A stretch of 64,000 bases of DNA. Source: Comamonas sp. B21-038. GTDB lineage: Bacteria > Pseudomonadota > Gammaproteobacteria > Burkholderiales > Burkholderiaceae_C. The position numbers and the translations under genes were made by a program. The stretch covers positions 3,286,001 to 3,350,000 of the forward strand of contig NZ_CP092462.1 in NCBI RefSeq assembly GCF_022387135.1, written 5' to 3'. The notes under the pieces were generated by a model. That model saw nothing but the letters and a program-made list of their open reading frames with translations. It was not told the DNA's origin and searched no databases. Positions 36,498 through 45,233 of the stretch are shown in pieces (the first letter of the stretch is position 1; every line of letters begins with the position of its first letter).

Positions 36498-36525
36498 AGC
36501 CCCGCTCTGCCCAGCGGGGCTTTTT
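36498..36525 (+). terminator. rho-independent terminator after ftsY
   Basis: AGCCCCGCT, 6-base loop, AGCGGGGCT then TTTTT (36521-36525). Confidence 0.88.
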
Positions 36526-36624
36526 CTGGGCTGAGTCATTGTAGTTTCATGCAATCTTGTTATTTTTTGCACTTCCTGGTGAAGACATGCTTTCACCACA
36601 TCGGCCTTGAATGCAGGAGGTTTC

Positions 36625-39600
36625 ATGAAAATAGCAAGCGTGCGGCAGCTGTGTGCCGCCGGGCTCTGGGCCATCAGCGGGTTGGCGCTGGCCCAGACGG
36701 TGGTGTTCAGCGAGAACTTTGATGCAGCGGGCGCCGATGCGCCTGCCGGCCTGGGCACAGCAGCGCCCGCCGGCTGGACGCTGCGGCTGGAGAATGCCGA
36801 GACAGTGGCCACCAGCGGCCGCTCGACCGCGGCCAAACTGCCCTGGCTGGGCTGGAAGTTCGTCACGCCCAGCTACTGGACCACCCAGGTCTCGGGCGGT
36901 GAGCGTGCCAAGTGGACCAAGGCCAGCGGCAAGATCGCCGTGGCCGAATCGGATGGCCTGCGGCCCACCAGCGGTCAGTACTTCAGCACCGTGATGGAGA
37001 GCCCCGGCATTGCGGTCCAGGGCGGCGGCAGCTACACGCTGGCCTTTCTCAACCATTTCCAGATGGGCTCGACGAAGAAGGAGAGCATCAGGGTCGAGGC
37101 GGTCTTTGATGACAGCAGCGTCCAGACCCTGTTGAATGAGACCAGCGCCTCGCGGCTGAACCAGGCCGAGAGCCTGGCCTTCAGCGTCCCGGCCGGTGCC
37201 AAGAGTGTCAGCCTGCGCTTCAGCTACCTGAACACCGACAACAATTGGTACTGGGGCCTCGATGATGTGGTGCTGACCCGCACCAGCAGCGAGCCGCCCA
37301 AGCCCTTTGACCCAGCCAAGCTGCCCAGCACGGCCACGGCACCGGCACTGACCGTCGGCCCCACGTTGCAAAACCCCGGCCCCGACCACATGGCCGTGAT
37401 GCTCGAGACCAGCGAATCCGCCCCCACCATCTGGTGGCGGCTGGCCGGCAGCACGGGGCCTTACACCTTGCTGCCCGCCAAGAACCCGGTCGGCGACTTT
37501 GCCGACAGCAGCATCTTCTTTGCCGACATCACCGGTCTGCAGTCCAACACACTCTATGAGTACGCGGTGGTGACAGGTACCAGCGCAGCACCCAAGCTGG
37601 CAGGCCCTTTCCAGTTCAAGACCTGGCCACGCGAAGGCGATGGCGTCGCCAGCGCCAAGTTCGCCGTGGTCTCGGACACCCAGGATGGCCTGGCCAACCG
37701 CCTCAAGAACATCACCCAGGGCATCATCAACAACGACTGCGCAGGCGTGGCCGCCCAATGCGCGCAGAACCTGGCCGGCTTCATGGTGCCGGGTGACCTG
37801 GTCGGATCGGGTGGCACACGCAGCAACTGGAAGGACCAGTTCTTCGGACCGCTGGCCGCCATCACCGCTTACGTGCCGCTGATTCCCGCGCCAGGCAACC
37901 ACGAATATTTTGGTGGAGAACAAGCCAGCGCCGGCGCTGAAAAAAGCTGGGCCAAGACCTACCGCAAGTACTTCAACCGCATGCCTGCCAATGGCTCGGA
38001 GAAGTACCCGCTGCACTGGTACCAGCTGGACTACCTGGGCATGCGCATTGTCGGCAGCGACTTCAACCCCGCCTCGGCCATGCACAACACCGGGGGATGG
38101 AGCAGCTATGACAACGGCCGCGGGCTCTTCCGCGCCGACTACATGCAGGAGCACCTGAACTGGTTCACCGGCCTGATGGCCCAGACCCGTGTGGACAAGA
38201 AGCCTTATATGGTGCTGCTCAACCACCACCCCTGCCTGAGCGAAAAATGGCGCCAGGGCGAGGTAATGGCCACCTGCGATTTCATTGCGCAGATGGAAGA
38301 CTATGGCCGCACGACCGGGGCCATCACGGTCAACCTGAACGGCCATGTGCACTTCTATGAGCGCGGCAATTCGATGAACAGCCGCCATCTCTGGCTGAAC
38401 GTGGCCTCTGGCAGTGGCGCGCTCGAAGGCGCCAAGCAAAGCGATGACAGCGATCTGGACGTCATCGCCAACACCAAACTCAGCTTTGGCTATGGCACCC
38501 TGGAAGCCAGCTTTGGCAGCGCCACCCCGGCCCTGACCTGGAAGCGCTACGACCTGGGCGCCTCCACCACCAGCAGCACGCCAGACGACAGCATCGCCAT
38601 CACCAGCCAGGCCTGGTCGCTCAAGCCGGAGCTGGTCCAGGCCAAGCTGGGCAAGGTCGATCCGGCCCGTCTGCAGCTGGCCTACCGGCCAGTGGCCGGG
38701 CCAGCGCTCTACGAAGCGCAGTGGCAGGTCTCCAAGGACCCGCAATTTGCCGCCGGCCAGCCGGTCTACGATATCTGGGGCAATGACACCCGCAGCGAAA
38801 ACTGGACCTACCTGAACGGCGTGCGCACCAATACGCAAAAGGATGCCGACATCACCACCCTGCCGCTGGGCCAGCTGCTGGCCAACCCCCAGCGCCTCTA
38901 CCCGAATGTGGCGGCCAACACCGCGCGCGGCAAGCTGACGAGCGCGATCATTGCAGGTGGCAACAGCCTGCGTGACCGCTGGAGCTGCGGCTACAAGTGG
39001 GACGAAGACGGTGACAGCGGTGCCGAGCGCCAGGGCGGCCGCCAGTGCTATGCGCAGCTGCTGCAGGCCGGTGGCAGCAAGGGCTCGGCCTGGGACCCCT
39101 TCCAGGGCCAGCCAGCGCAGGTGCTGCAGCTGGGCCAGGATGAACGCTGGTACTGGCGGGTCCGCGTGCGCGATACCCATCTGAACTGGTCCGGCTGGAG
39201 CGCGACCGGCTCTTTCGAGCTGGGCAACCCCGCGCCTGAGCCCGAGCCTCCCGTGCAGGACCTGATCGACACCGGCTTGCCCAGCCCCGGCGGCAACCTG
39301 CCCGCGATGAACTTGAACATCCAGGCCGCCACCCGCTGTGACCAGTCCAACGCCAGCGTCAGCGCCGTGCCCGCCGGTCTGCTGCCCGCCGGCCTGCAAG
39401 CTGCTACCGGCCTGCTGTCCTTCACGCTCTCGGGCTGCGACCATGCAGGCTTCAGCGCCCAGGTCCGCCTGGAGCTGCCCGCCGGCCTGCCCGCCAACAG
39501 CCGGGTCATGAAGGTGCATACCGCGAGCAACGGCCAGCGGACGGTCAGCGAGATCACCGGCGCCAGCATTGCAGGGGGCGCCGTCCGCTACACCGTGACC

Positions 39601-39795
39601 GACGGTGGCCCGCTGGACGAAGACGGGGTGGTCAACGGCGCCATCGTCGATCCGATGCTGGTCGCGGTGCCCGCCGACATCGTGGTGCCCCCGGTGCCGG
39701 CCGCCCAGCCGGTGCCCGCCAACCAGCCTCTGGCATTGCTGCTGGCATCACTGCTGCTGATCGCAATGGCTGTGGCCGCAAGGCGCCACCGCTGA
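36625..39795 (+). CDS. large exported metallophosphoesterase with C-terminal sorting tail
   Basis: 1056 residues. Signal peptide to about 24 (ISGLALAQ); N-terminal jelly-roll module (about 25-215); a fibronectin/purple-acid-phosphatase-like domain (about 235-340); a calcineurin-like phosphatase core with D in VVSDTQDG (about 349), GDL (389), GNHEY (422), NHHPC (532) and GHVHF (572); then further beta-rich domains. The tail PVPANQPLALLLASLLLIAMAVAARRHR splits into a Pro motif, a membrane helix and a basic end, resembling IPTL/PEP-CTERM-type anchors. The first motif is DxQ instead of DxH, which may alter one metal ligand. AGGAGG lies 4 bases before ATG 36625. Probably a surface phosphodiesterase or phosphatase; substrate unknown. 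Confidence 0.85.
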   Translation: MKIASVRQLCAAGLWAISGLALAQTVVFSENFDAAGADAPAGLGTAAPAGWTLRLENAETVATSGRSTAAKLPWLGWKFVTPSYWTTQVSGGERAKWTKASGKIAVAESDGLRPTSGQYFSTVMESPGIAVQGGGSYTLAFLNHFQMGSTKKESIRVEAVFDDSSVQTLLNETSASRLNQAESLAFSVPAGAKSVSLRFSYLNTDNNWYWGLDDVVLTRTSSEPPKPFDPAKLPSTATAPALTVGPTLQNPGPDHMAVMLETSESAPTIWWRLAGSTGPYTLLPAKNPVGDFADSSIFFADITGLQSNTLYEYAVVTGTSAAPKLAGPFQFKTWPREGDGVASAKFAVVSDTQDGLANRLKNITQGIINNDCAGVAAQCAQNLAGFMVPGDLVGSGGTRSNWKDQFFGPLAAITAYVPLIPAPGNHEYFGGEQASAGAEKSWAKTYRKYFNRMPANGSEKYPLHWYQLDYLGMRIVGSDFNPASAMHNTGGWSSYDNGRGLFRADYMQEHLNWFTGLMAQTRVDKKPYMVLLNHHPCLSEKWRQGEVMATCDFIAQMEDYGRTTGAITVNLNGHVHFYERGNSMNSRHLWLNVASGSGALEGAKQSDDSDLDVIANTKLSFGYGTLEASFGSATPALTWKRYDLGASTTSSTPDDSIAITSQAWSLKPELVQAKLGKVDPARLQLAYRPVAGPALYEAQWQVSKDPQFAAGQPVYDIWGNDTRSENWTYLNGVRTNTQKDADITTLPLGQLLANPQRLYPNVAANTARGKLTSAIIAGGNSLRDRWSCGYKWDEDGDSGAERQGGRQCYAQLLQAGGSKGSAWDPFQGQPAQVLQLGQDERWYWRVRVRDTHLNWSGWSATGSFELGNPAPEPEPPVQDLIDTGLPSPGGNLPAMNLNIQAATRCDQSNASVSAVPAGLLPAGLQAATGLLSFTLSGCDHAGFSAQVRLELPAGLPANSRVMKVHTASNGQRTVSEITGASIAGGAVRYTVTDGGPLDEDGVVNGAIVDPMLVAVPADIVVPPVPAAQPVPANQPLALLLASLLLIAMAVAARRHR

Positions 39796-39888
39796 ACGAA
39801 CCACCGGCCCCAGCAAGTATCTGCCGGGGCCGGTGTTGCACAATAGCGCGGGCTGCCCGAGCAGCCTGCCCCCGAAGGAAACGCATCC

Positions 39889-40668
39889 ATGCTGCAAGAA
39901 GACCGCTTCGTCCGCATCCAATCGCTGCTCGCCTCGATCGACCGGCTCAGCACCGAAAGACTCATTCAGGACATGCAGGTCTCGCGCGAAACGGTGCGCC
40001 AGGACTTGCTGGCGCTCGAATCCATGGGCCTGGTGCGGCGCGTGCATGGCGGCGTTGCCCGCGTCACACAGGAAGAGCCCCCGTTTGTGCAGCGCCAGGC
40101 GTTGCGCGTGGCAGAAAAGCGCGCGATTGCGAAGGCGGCGGTCAAGCGCCTGCAGCCGGGCCAGATGGTGTTTATCGATGCGGGCACCACCACCGCCATC
40201 CTCGCCGAAGAGCTCCGGCTGATCAGCCGGCTGGTCGTGGTCACCAACTCCATCACCGTCGCCCTGAAGCTGGCAGGCACCCAGGCCCCGTCAGACACAG
40301 CCCAGGGCATGCGCGTGGTGCTGCTGGGCGGCGATACCAACCCGGAAATTCCTTGTACCTATGGACCGGTCACCCTCAACGAGATCCGCCGCTACCGCGC
40401 CGATGTCACCCTCATCTCGCCCGTGGGCATCAACGCGCACGATGGCGTGACCTTCGGCAATGAGCAGGAAGCCAGTCTGGCCACGGCGATGGCCGAGCAG
40501 TCTTCCTCGCTGCTCGTGCTGGCCGACTACAGCAAGATAGGGCTGCGCAGCCGCTACGCTGTGACCCGCCCTCCTGCCCAGCAGACGCTGGTTACCAATA
40601 TCCATGCGGCCAATGCGCCGGCCTTGGCAGCGCTGAGCGCGCAGGGGTTGGACGTGGTCACCGTTTAA
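39889..40668 (+). CDS. DeoR family transcriptional regulator
   Basis: 259 residues. DeoR helix-turn-helix (RFVRIQSLLASIDRLSTERLIQDMQVSRETVRQDLLALESMGLVRRVHGGVAR) and a DeoRC sugar-phosphate-isomerase-like sensor domain (FIDAGTTTAILAEEL; SSLLVLADYSKIG). These repressors respond to phosphorylated sugars. There is no adjacent sugar operon; the upstream phosphatase or unlinked genes could be targets. A GGCCCC/GGGGCC hairpin at about 39805-39834 lies in front. Confidence 0.92.
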   Translation: MLQEDRFVRIQSLLASIDRLSTERLIQDMQVSRETVRQDLLALESMGLVRRVHGGVARVTQEEPPFVQRQALRVAEKRAIAKAAVKRLQPGQMVFIDAGTTTAILAEELRLISRLVVVTNSITVALKLAGTQAPSDTAQGMRVVLLGGDTNPEIPCTYGPVTLNEIRRYRADVTLISPVGINAHDGVTFGNEQEASLATAMAEQSSSLLVLADYSKIGLRSRYAVTRPPAQQTLVTNIHAANAPALAALSAQGLDVVTV

Positions 40669-40698
40669 GGCGCCACGGCAAGGCCTCGGTTCTGGCCC

Positions 40699-41061
40699 TC
40701 AGGCCTGCACCGGGGTTCCCACCTCGGCCGCCACCCAGGCTGCATAGGCGGGACTGGCAGGGCCATCCCCCCACAGCCATTGCGGCAGTGCATAGGGATG
40801 CAAGGGCACCAGCAAGCGTTGCAGCGCCGGCAGGCTGCGGGGCGTGGTCTTCCAGGTGATCCGCCATTCATCGCCCTGCTGCAACTGACCGTCCCACCAG
40901 TAGTGCGAATGGATTTTCTCAACCTGCGCGCAAGCGGCGAGCCTGGCATGGACCCCTTCGCGTGCCAACGCATGCGCAGCCGTTTCGCTGTCTACCGTGG
41001 TACTGGCCCAGGCCACCAGGTAGTTGCCGTCGGGGCGGGGGTTCATTGCCAACCTGTCCAT
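40699..41061 (-). CDS. cutA: CutA-like divalent-cation tolerance protein
   Basis: About 120 residues. Family features: NYLVAWASTTVDSETAAHALAREGVHARLAACAQVEKIHSHYWWDGQLQQGDEW, KTTPRSLPALQRLLVPLHPYALP and C-terminal AYAAWV, matching CutA1 trimers (112 in E. coli). ATG 41061 has a GGAG site at ideal distance; 41082 and 41046 are alternatives. Role in copper/divalent metal tolerance is from family knowledge; its molecular function is unsettled. Confidence 0.85.
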   Translation of the reverse strand: MDRLAMNPRPDGNYLVAWASTTVDSETAAHALAREGVHARLAACAQVEKIHSHYWWDGQLQQGDEWRITWKTTPRSLPALQRLLVPLHPYALPQWLWGDGPASPAYAAWVAAEVGTPVQA

Positions 41062-41082
41062 TTTCAACTCCATGACTTTCAT

Positions 41083-41425
41083 CGCATATTAGCCGCTCTA
41101 CGGCTGCCATCCAGCGTAGTGGCGCGCAGCAATGCCCGCCGATTCTTCGGCCATTCCTTGGAACTTATCCACAACCTGGCCACTCCAACCGTCCTGAAAG
41201 CGCATACGGGTGTCAGACAGCACCCCGCCCACTGCGGCTGCCGCCGTAAAGAAACTTGAAGATGCTCAAAAACAGGAGCAACGCCTCCTTCACCGGCGCC
41301 GTTTTCAGCGTTGCTTAGCTGAAACTTAACCCCCCGCATACTGCACCGCAGCATGGGAACTCCCACAGCATCTAGGGACTCCTACCGGTGTTACTATGTA
41401 TCGCATAGACGAAAGGACTTCTAGC
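41083..41425 (+). other. rpoH upstream region and leader
   Basis: About 340 bases between cutA and rpoH, with no ORF of its own. It contains a perfect DnaA-box sequence TTATCCACA at 41165-41173 and, near the rpoH start, a leader that can pair with the ribosome-binding site (see separate entries). No convincing -35/-10 pair for sigma-32 was found; an AACTTAACCCCCCGCATA stretch at 41323-41340 only loosely resembles one. Confidence 0.45.
41165..41173 (+). promoter_or_regulatory. DnaA-box sequence upstream of rpoH
   Basis: TTATCCACA, a perfect match to the TTATNCACA consensus, 253 bases upstream of the rpoH start. In E. coli DnaA represses two rpoH promoters through such boxes. Functional role here is inference. 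Confidence 0.4.
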
Positions 41426-41428
41426 GTG
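41372..41428 (+). promoter_or_regulatory. candidate RNA thermometer hiding the rpoH ribosome-binding site
   Basis: CTAGGG (41372-41377) can pair with TTCTAG (41419-41424), and TCCT (41380-41383) with AGGA (41414-41417), separated by a small internal loop; AGGA is the Shine-Dalgarno sequence and GTG 41426 follows. This gives an imperfect helix of about ten pairs with two G-U wobbles around a 30-base loop, the design expected of a heat-melting rpoH leader. Predicted by eye only. Confidence 0.4.
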
Positions 41429-42373
41429 ACAACTCATTCTGGAGCCGCCATCCCCTCTACCGCACTGGCTCCTGCAAACCCATGGTCGTTGGTACCACCC
41501 CTGGGCAATCTGGACGCATACATCACTGCGGTCAACCGCATCCCCATGCTGACCCCCGAGGAAGAGCTGGGCTATGCGAAGAAACTCAAGGAAAACGGCG
41601 ATGTCGAGGCCGCAGGCCGCCTGGTGCTCTCGCACCTGCGCCTGGTGGTATCCATTGCCCGCCAGTACATGGGCTACGGCTTGCCGCACGGCGATCTGAT
41701 CCAGGAAGGCAATGTCGGCCTGATGAAGGCCGTCAAGCGCTTTGACCCCGATCAGGGCGTGCGCCTGGTCAGCTACGCGATGCACTGGATCAAGGCCGAG
41801 ATCCACGAATACATCTTGAAGAACTGGCGCATGGTCAAGGTGGCAACCACCAAGAGCCAGCGCAAGCTGTTCTTCAATCTGCGCTCGATGAAGCAGGGCT
41901 TCAAGGCGGAAGCTGGCATGGAAGACGGTGCCATGCAGCGCGAGACGCTCTCCGAGAGCGAAATCGACGCGATGGCCGCGCATCTGAATGTCAAGCGCGA
42001 AGATGTGATCGAGATGGAAACCCGCCTGTCGGGCGGTGATGTGCTGCTTGACCCCAGCCCTTCCGATGACGGCGAGCAAGCCTACGGCCCCATTGCCTAT
42101 CTGGCTGATGCATCGCATGAGCCGACCGCGATGATCGAATCGCGCCAGCGCGATTACCTGGCTACCGATGGTATCCAGGAGGCCCTGGCCACCCTGGACG
42201 AGCGCAGCCGCCACATTGTGGAAGAGCGCTGGCTCAAGGTGAACGACGATGGCTCGGGCGGCATGACTCTGCACGACCTAGCTGCAGTTTATGGTGTCAG
42301 CGCCGAGCGGATTCGCCAGATCGAATCGGCAGCCATGAAGAAAATGCGCAAGGCATTGGCAGAGTATGCCTAA
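41426..42373 (+). CDS. rpoH: RNA polymerase heat-shock sigma factor (sigma-32)
   Basis: 315 residues from GTG 41426, preferred because GAAAGGA sits 8 bases upstream; the frame also has ATG 41396 with no RBS. Region 2 (GRLVLSHLRLVVSIARQYMGYGLPHGDLIQEGNVGLMKAVKRFDPDQGVRLVSYAMHWIKAEI) is followed by the diagnostic RpoH box QRKLFFNLRS and a region 4 helix-turn-helix (MTLHDLAAVYGVSAERIRQIE). It directs transcription of chaperone and protease genes. Followed by a terminator at 42435. Confidence 0.97.
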   Translation: MTTHSGAAIPSTALAPANPWSLVPPLGNLDAYITAVNRIPMLTPEEELGYAKKLKENGDVEAAGRLVLSHLRLVVSIARQYMGYGLPHGDLIQEGNVGLMKAVKRFDPDQGVRLVSYAMHWIKAEIHEYILKNWRMVKVATTKSQRKLFFNLRSMKQGFKAEAGMEDGAMQRETLSESEIDAMAAHLNVKREDVIEMETRLSGGDVLLDPSPSDDGEQAYGPIAYLADASHEPTAMIESRQRDYLATDGIQEALATLDERSRHIVEERWLKVNDDGSGGMTLHDLAAVYGVSAERIRQIESAAMKKMRKALAEYA

Positions 42374-42434
42374 ATAGGCAAAGAATATCCCCAAGGATAT
42401 ATTGATATCCAGAGGGCATTAAATACAATAATTA

Positions 42435-42467
42435 ACGCACAGACCTGTCGGTCTATGCGTTTTTTTT
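42435..42467 (+). terminator. rho-independent terminator after rpoH
   Basis: ACGCAcAGACC, TGTC loop, GGTCTaTGCGT with one mismatch, then a run of seven or more T. Confidence 0.9.
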
Positions 42468-42536
42468 ATGCTTGCATGCGACTTGGTGAATGTATAAAGT
42501 GCCTGCCGCCACGGTTCATGCGAAACTGGAACTCTT

Positions 42537-43508
42537 ATGACATTTAAATTACCTCGCCGTCTGATGGTGGCCACCCTCGCCGCCCTATGGGCCAGCACCG
42601 GCGCGCTGGCAGCGGACAACTGGCCGAGCAAACCCCTGCATCTGATCGTCGGCTTTCCAGCCGGGTCGTCGCCTGACCTGACCGCCCGCGCGCTGGCCGA
42701 GCCGCTGGAAAAAGCGCTGGGCCAACCGATCATCGTCGAGAACAAGGTCGGGGCCGGTGGCAATATCGCTGCCGAATATGTGGCGCGCGCGACCGACGGC
42801 TACACCTTCAGCGTGATGATCAACGGCAATATGACGATTGCCAAGCTGCTCAATCCGTCGATCCGCTATGACCCGCTGACCGATCTGCAGCCTGTAGGCC
42901 TGATTGGCGTGGCACCGCTGGTGCTGGTGGCGCCGGCCAAGGCGCCCGAGGGCAAGGCCTTCTTCGACGCCGCCACCCAGGCGGGCAGCAGCTGGAGCTA
43001 TGGCTCGCCCGGCGTAGGCACCATTGGCCACCTGGGCATGGAGCTGCTCAAAAGCCGCGCGAAGATCAAGCCCGAGCACATCCCCTACCCTGGCTACCCC
43101 CAGGTGTTCAATGGCATCCAGGGCGGCGACCTGCAGCTGTCGATGCTGCCCCCGGCGCTGGCGATGAACCAGATCCAGGCCGGCAAGCTGCGCGGCATTG
43201 GCGTGACCTCTGCCGCGCGCAGCCCGCTGGCCCCCGGCCTGCCCAGCCTCAAGGAGTTGGGCATTGGCAACTACGACATGGAAATCTGGAACGCCGTGGC
43301 AGCGCCCAAGGCCATGCCCAAGGCCCATGTCGACAAGTTGGCCGCTGCCGTGGGCGAGATCGTGCGCAGCCCCGACATGCGCCAGAAGCTGGCGCTGCAG
43401 GGCTGGCAGGCGGTCGGCAGCTCCCCCGAAGGCCTGAAGAACCGCATTGATGCCGATGTGAAGGCGCTGGGCGCCATCATCAAAGAGCAGAACATCCGCG
43501 CGCAATGA
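42537..43508 (+). CDS. Bug-type tripartite tricarboxylate transporter substrate-binding protein
   Basis: 323 residues. Signal peptide (LAALWASTGALAADN) and Bug fold: WPSKPLHLIVGFPAGSSPDLTARALAEPLEKALGQPIIVENKVGAGGNIAAEYVARATDGYT. These periplasmic proteins bind carboxylates and other small acids. Genes for the TctA/TctB membrane subunits are not nearby, so it may feed a remote transporter or act as a sensor. Its stop overlaps the next ATG (ATGA at 43505), so it belongs to the lipid-type operon that follows, which is unusual for a Bug protein. Short leader after the rpoH terminator. Confidence 0.9.
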   Translation: MTFKLPRRLMVATLAALWASTGALAADNWPSKPLHLIVGFPAGSSPDLTARALAEPLEKALGQPIIVENKVGAGGNIAAEYVARATDGYTFSVMINGNMTIAKLLNPSIRYDPLTDLQPVGLIGVAPLVLVAPAKAPEGKAFFDAATQAGSSWSYGSPGVGTIGHLGMELLKSRAKIKPEHIPYPGYPQVFNGIQGGDLQLSMLPPALAMNQIQAGKLRGIGVTSAARSPLAPGLPSLKELGIGNYDMEIWNAVAAPKAMPKAHVDKLAAAVGEIVRSPDMRQKLALQGWQAVGSSPEGLKNRIDADVKALGAIIKEQNIRAQ

Positions 43509-44260
43509 CGGCCGCCCAAGTCTTCTCCGATCTCAGCGCCTGGCAGGTGATGGCCTGGGGCCTCGTGTTCTTCAGCGCGCTGTACCTGATCGGAGGACTG
43601 GGCATGACGGCGCTCACCCGCTTTCTGCAAAAGCGTGGCATTGGCCGGGTGCTCGATACCCGGCCGCTCAAGCCCGACCAGCTGCGGCGCGAATGGCGCC
43701 AATCCTTTCATTCCATCCTGGTGTTTGGCCTGGGCATGGTCGTGCCCTGGGGCTTTGTACAGCTGGGCTGGGCGCATTTCGCCATCGCCCCCAGCGGCTG
43801 GCAGATCGCCATCGAGATCTGGGTGCTGCTGATCTGGAACGATGTGCACTTCTGGATCAACCACCGCCTGCTGCACACGCGCTGGTTCAAGCGCTTCCAC
43901 GGCGACCACCACCGCTCGGTCGTGGTCACGCCGTGGTCGACCTACAGCTTCCACCCGATCGAGGCGATGATGCTGGGCAATGTGATCCTGCTGCCGATGG
44001 TGCTGCATGACTTTGCCTTCTGGTCCCTCGCTTCGGTGCCGGTGTTCAGCATCTTCCTCAACGCAGTGGGCCATGCCAATTACGACTTCTTCCCACATGT
44101 GGGGCCCCGCCACCCGCTCGCTGCCAGCCGCCGGCACCACCTGCACCATGCCCGGCCTGCCGGCAACTATGGCTTTGCGCTGGCCTTCATGGACCGGCTG
44201 ATGCGCAGCGAAGCCGACCCGCTGCCGCCACGCCCGGCCCCAGGCCGTCCCGCTGCTTGA
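43505..44260 (+). CDS. fatty acid hydroxylase / sterol desaturase superfamily membrane protein
   Basis: 251 residues with several membrane helices and the eight-histidine diiron signature: HFWINHRLLH (HxxxxH-like), FHGDHHRS (HxxHH), a lone His in VGHANYDFF, and RRHHLHHARP (HxxHH). The family hydroxylates or desaturates long-chain acyl or sterol substrates with O2. The ATG overlaps the upstream Bug gene stop by four bases and the desaturase follows after 10 bases, so the three are translated together. Substrate unknown. The last 20 residues are Pro/Arg-rich. Confidence 0.88.
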   Translation: MTAAQVFSDLSAWQVMAWGLVFFSALYLIGGLGMTALTRFLQKRGIGRVLDTRPLKPDQLRREWRQSFHSILVFGLGMVVPWGFVQLGWAHFAIAPSGWQIAIEIWVLLIWNDVHFWINHRLLHTRWFKRFHGDHHRSVVVTPWSTYSFHPIEAMMLGNVILLPMVLHDFAFWSLASVPVFSIFLNAVGHANYDFFPHVGPRHPLAASRRHHLHHARPAGNYGFALAFMDRLMRSEADPLPPRPAPGRPAA

Positions 44261-44270
44261 ACCGGTCCGC

Positions 44271-45227
44271 ATGACCCGCGACGACAGCCTGCCCCAGCCC
44301 GCCACCGCCCCCCGCAAGCTGCCCCGGCTGCGCCATTGGCGTGACTGGCAATCGCTGCTCTACATGCTGGCGCTGCCGCTGATCGCCGCCTGGCAGTGGC
44401 AGCATGGTCTCGTCTGGTGGCTCTACCTGGTCGCGCTGTTTCTGACTCTGGGCATCGGCGTCATCCACCACAACCACACCCATCTGCGCATGTGGACGGG
44501 CCCCCACAGCCGCTGGCCCAACCGTGCCACCGACTATGCGCTGACCCTGCTGCAGGGCCACCCCACCTTTGTGTTCTGGCCCGCCCATGTCGGCAACCAC
44601 CACCGCTACAAACATGGCGAGCAGGACATCGCCCGCACCTACCGCTTTGGGGGCGACACCAACCACCTCTGGGGTTACCTGGTCCATCCGCTGCAGGCTG
44701 CCTGGGTGCTGTACCCGCTGTTCATCCGCTGGCTCCGTGGCCTGCGCCAACGGCATCCGGGCGCGTTTCGCTACTGCATGGGCCAGTACGCGCTGTGGCT
44801 GGGCAGCTGGGCGGCTCTGCTGGCGCTGGACTGGAAAAAGGCGCTGCTCTTCGTCATCGTGCCGCAGCTCCATGGCCTGCACTGGCTGCTGGCCACCAAC
44901 TACCTGCAACATGCCCATGCCGATGGCCGCAAGCCCCCCAAGCCGGAAAACGATACCGGCAGTGGCATGCTGAACTACGCACGCAATTTTGAGGGCATGG
45001 TCAACCCGTTGCTCTTTAATATTGGCCTGCACACCGCCCACCATGAATGCCCGCATGCACACTGGTCGGCGTTGACCCGCCTGCATGCCGATGAATACCG
45101 ACACCGGGTCCACCCGGTGCTCAATGAGGCAGGCCTGTTGCCGTATATGGCGCGGGTCTTTGTAGGAGGGTTGGTGCGCCGATCGGCCCGCAGCCGGTCG
45201 CTGATGCCGCCTATGGAGAAAAAGTAG
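44271..45227 (+). CDS. membrane fatty acid desaturase
   Basis: 318 residues, four or more membrane helices, with three histidine boxes of the desaturase family: HHNHTH (about 66), HVGNHHRYKH (about 105), HTAHHECPHAHW (about 260). Such di-iron enzymes introduce double bases into acyl chains, or hydroxylate them, at the cytoplasmic face. It lies 10 bases after the hydroxylase-type gene and 6 bases before the ketosynthase fusion, clearly one operon. Which acyl carrier (CoA, ACP, lipid) is used is not visible. Confidence 0.88.
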   Translation: MTRDDSLPQPATAPRKLPRLRHWRDWQSLLYMLALPLIAAWQWQHGLVWWLYLVALFLTLGIGVIHHNHTHLRMWTGPHSRWPNRATDYALTLLQGHPTFVFWPAHVGNHHRYKHGEQDIARTYRFGGDTNHLWGYLVHPLQAAWVLYPLFIRWLRGLRQRHPGAFRYCMGQYALWLGSWAALLALDWKKALLFVIVPQLHGLHWLLATNYLQHAHADGRKPPKPENDTGSGMLNYARNFEGMVNPLLFNIGLHTAHHECPHAHWSALTRLHADEYRHRVHPVLNEAGLLPYMARVFVGGLVRRSARSRSLMPPMEKK

Positions 45228-45233
45228 TCATCT

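Noticed and set aside
36547-39519. 990-codon minus-strand open frame opposite the phosphatase gene
   Set aside because: Composition (GHH, QQAG, LGR repeats) is that of the complement of GC-rich codons; the plus strand has signal peptide, RBS and metallophosphatase motifs.
41323-41340. Sigma-32-like -10 sequence before rpoH
   Set aside because: No CTTGAA at the right distance; the nearest (41255) is 70 bases away.
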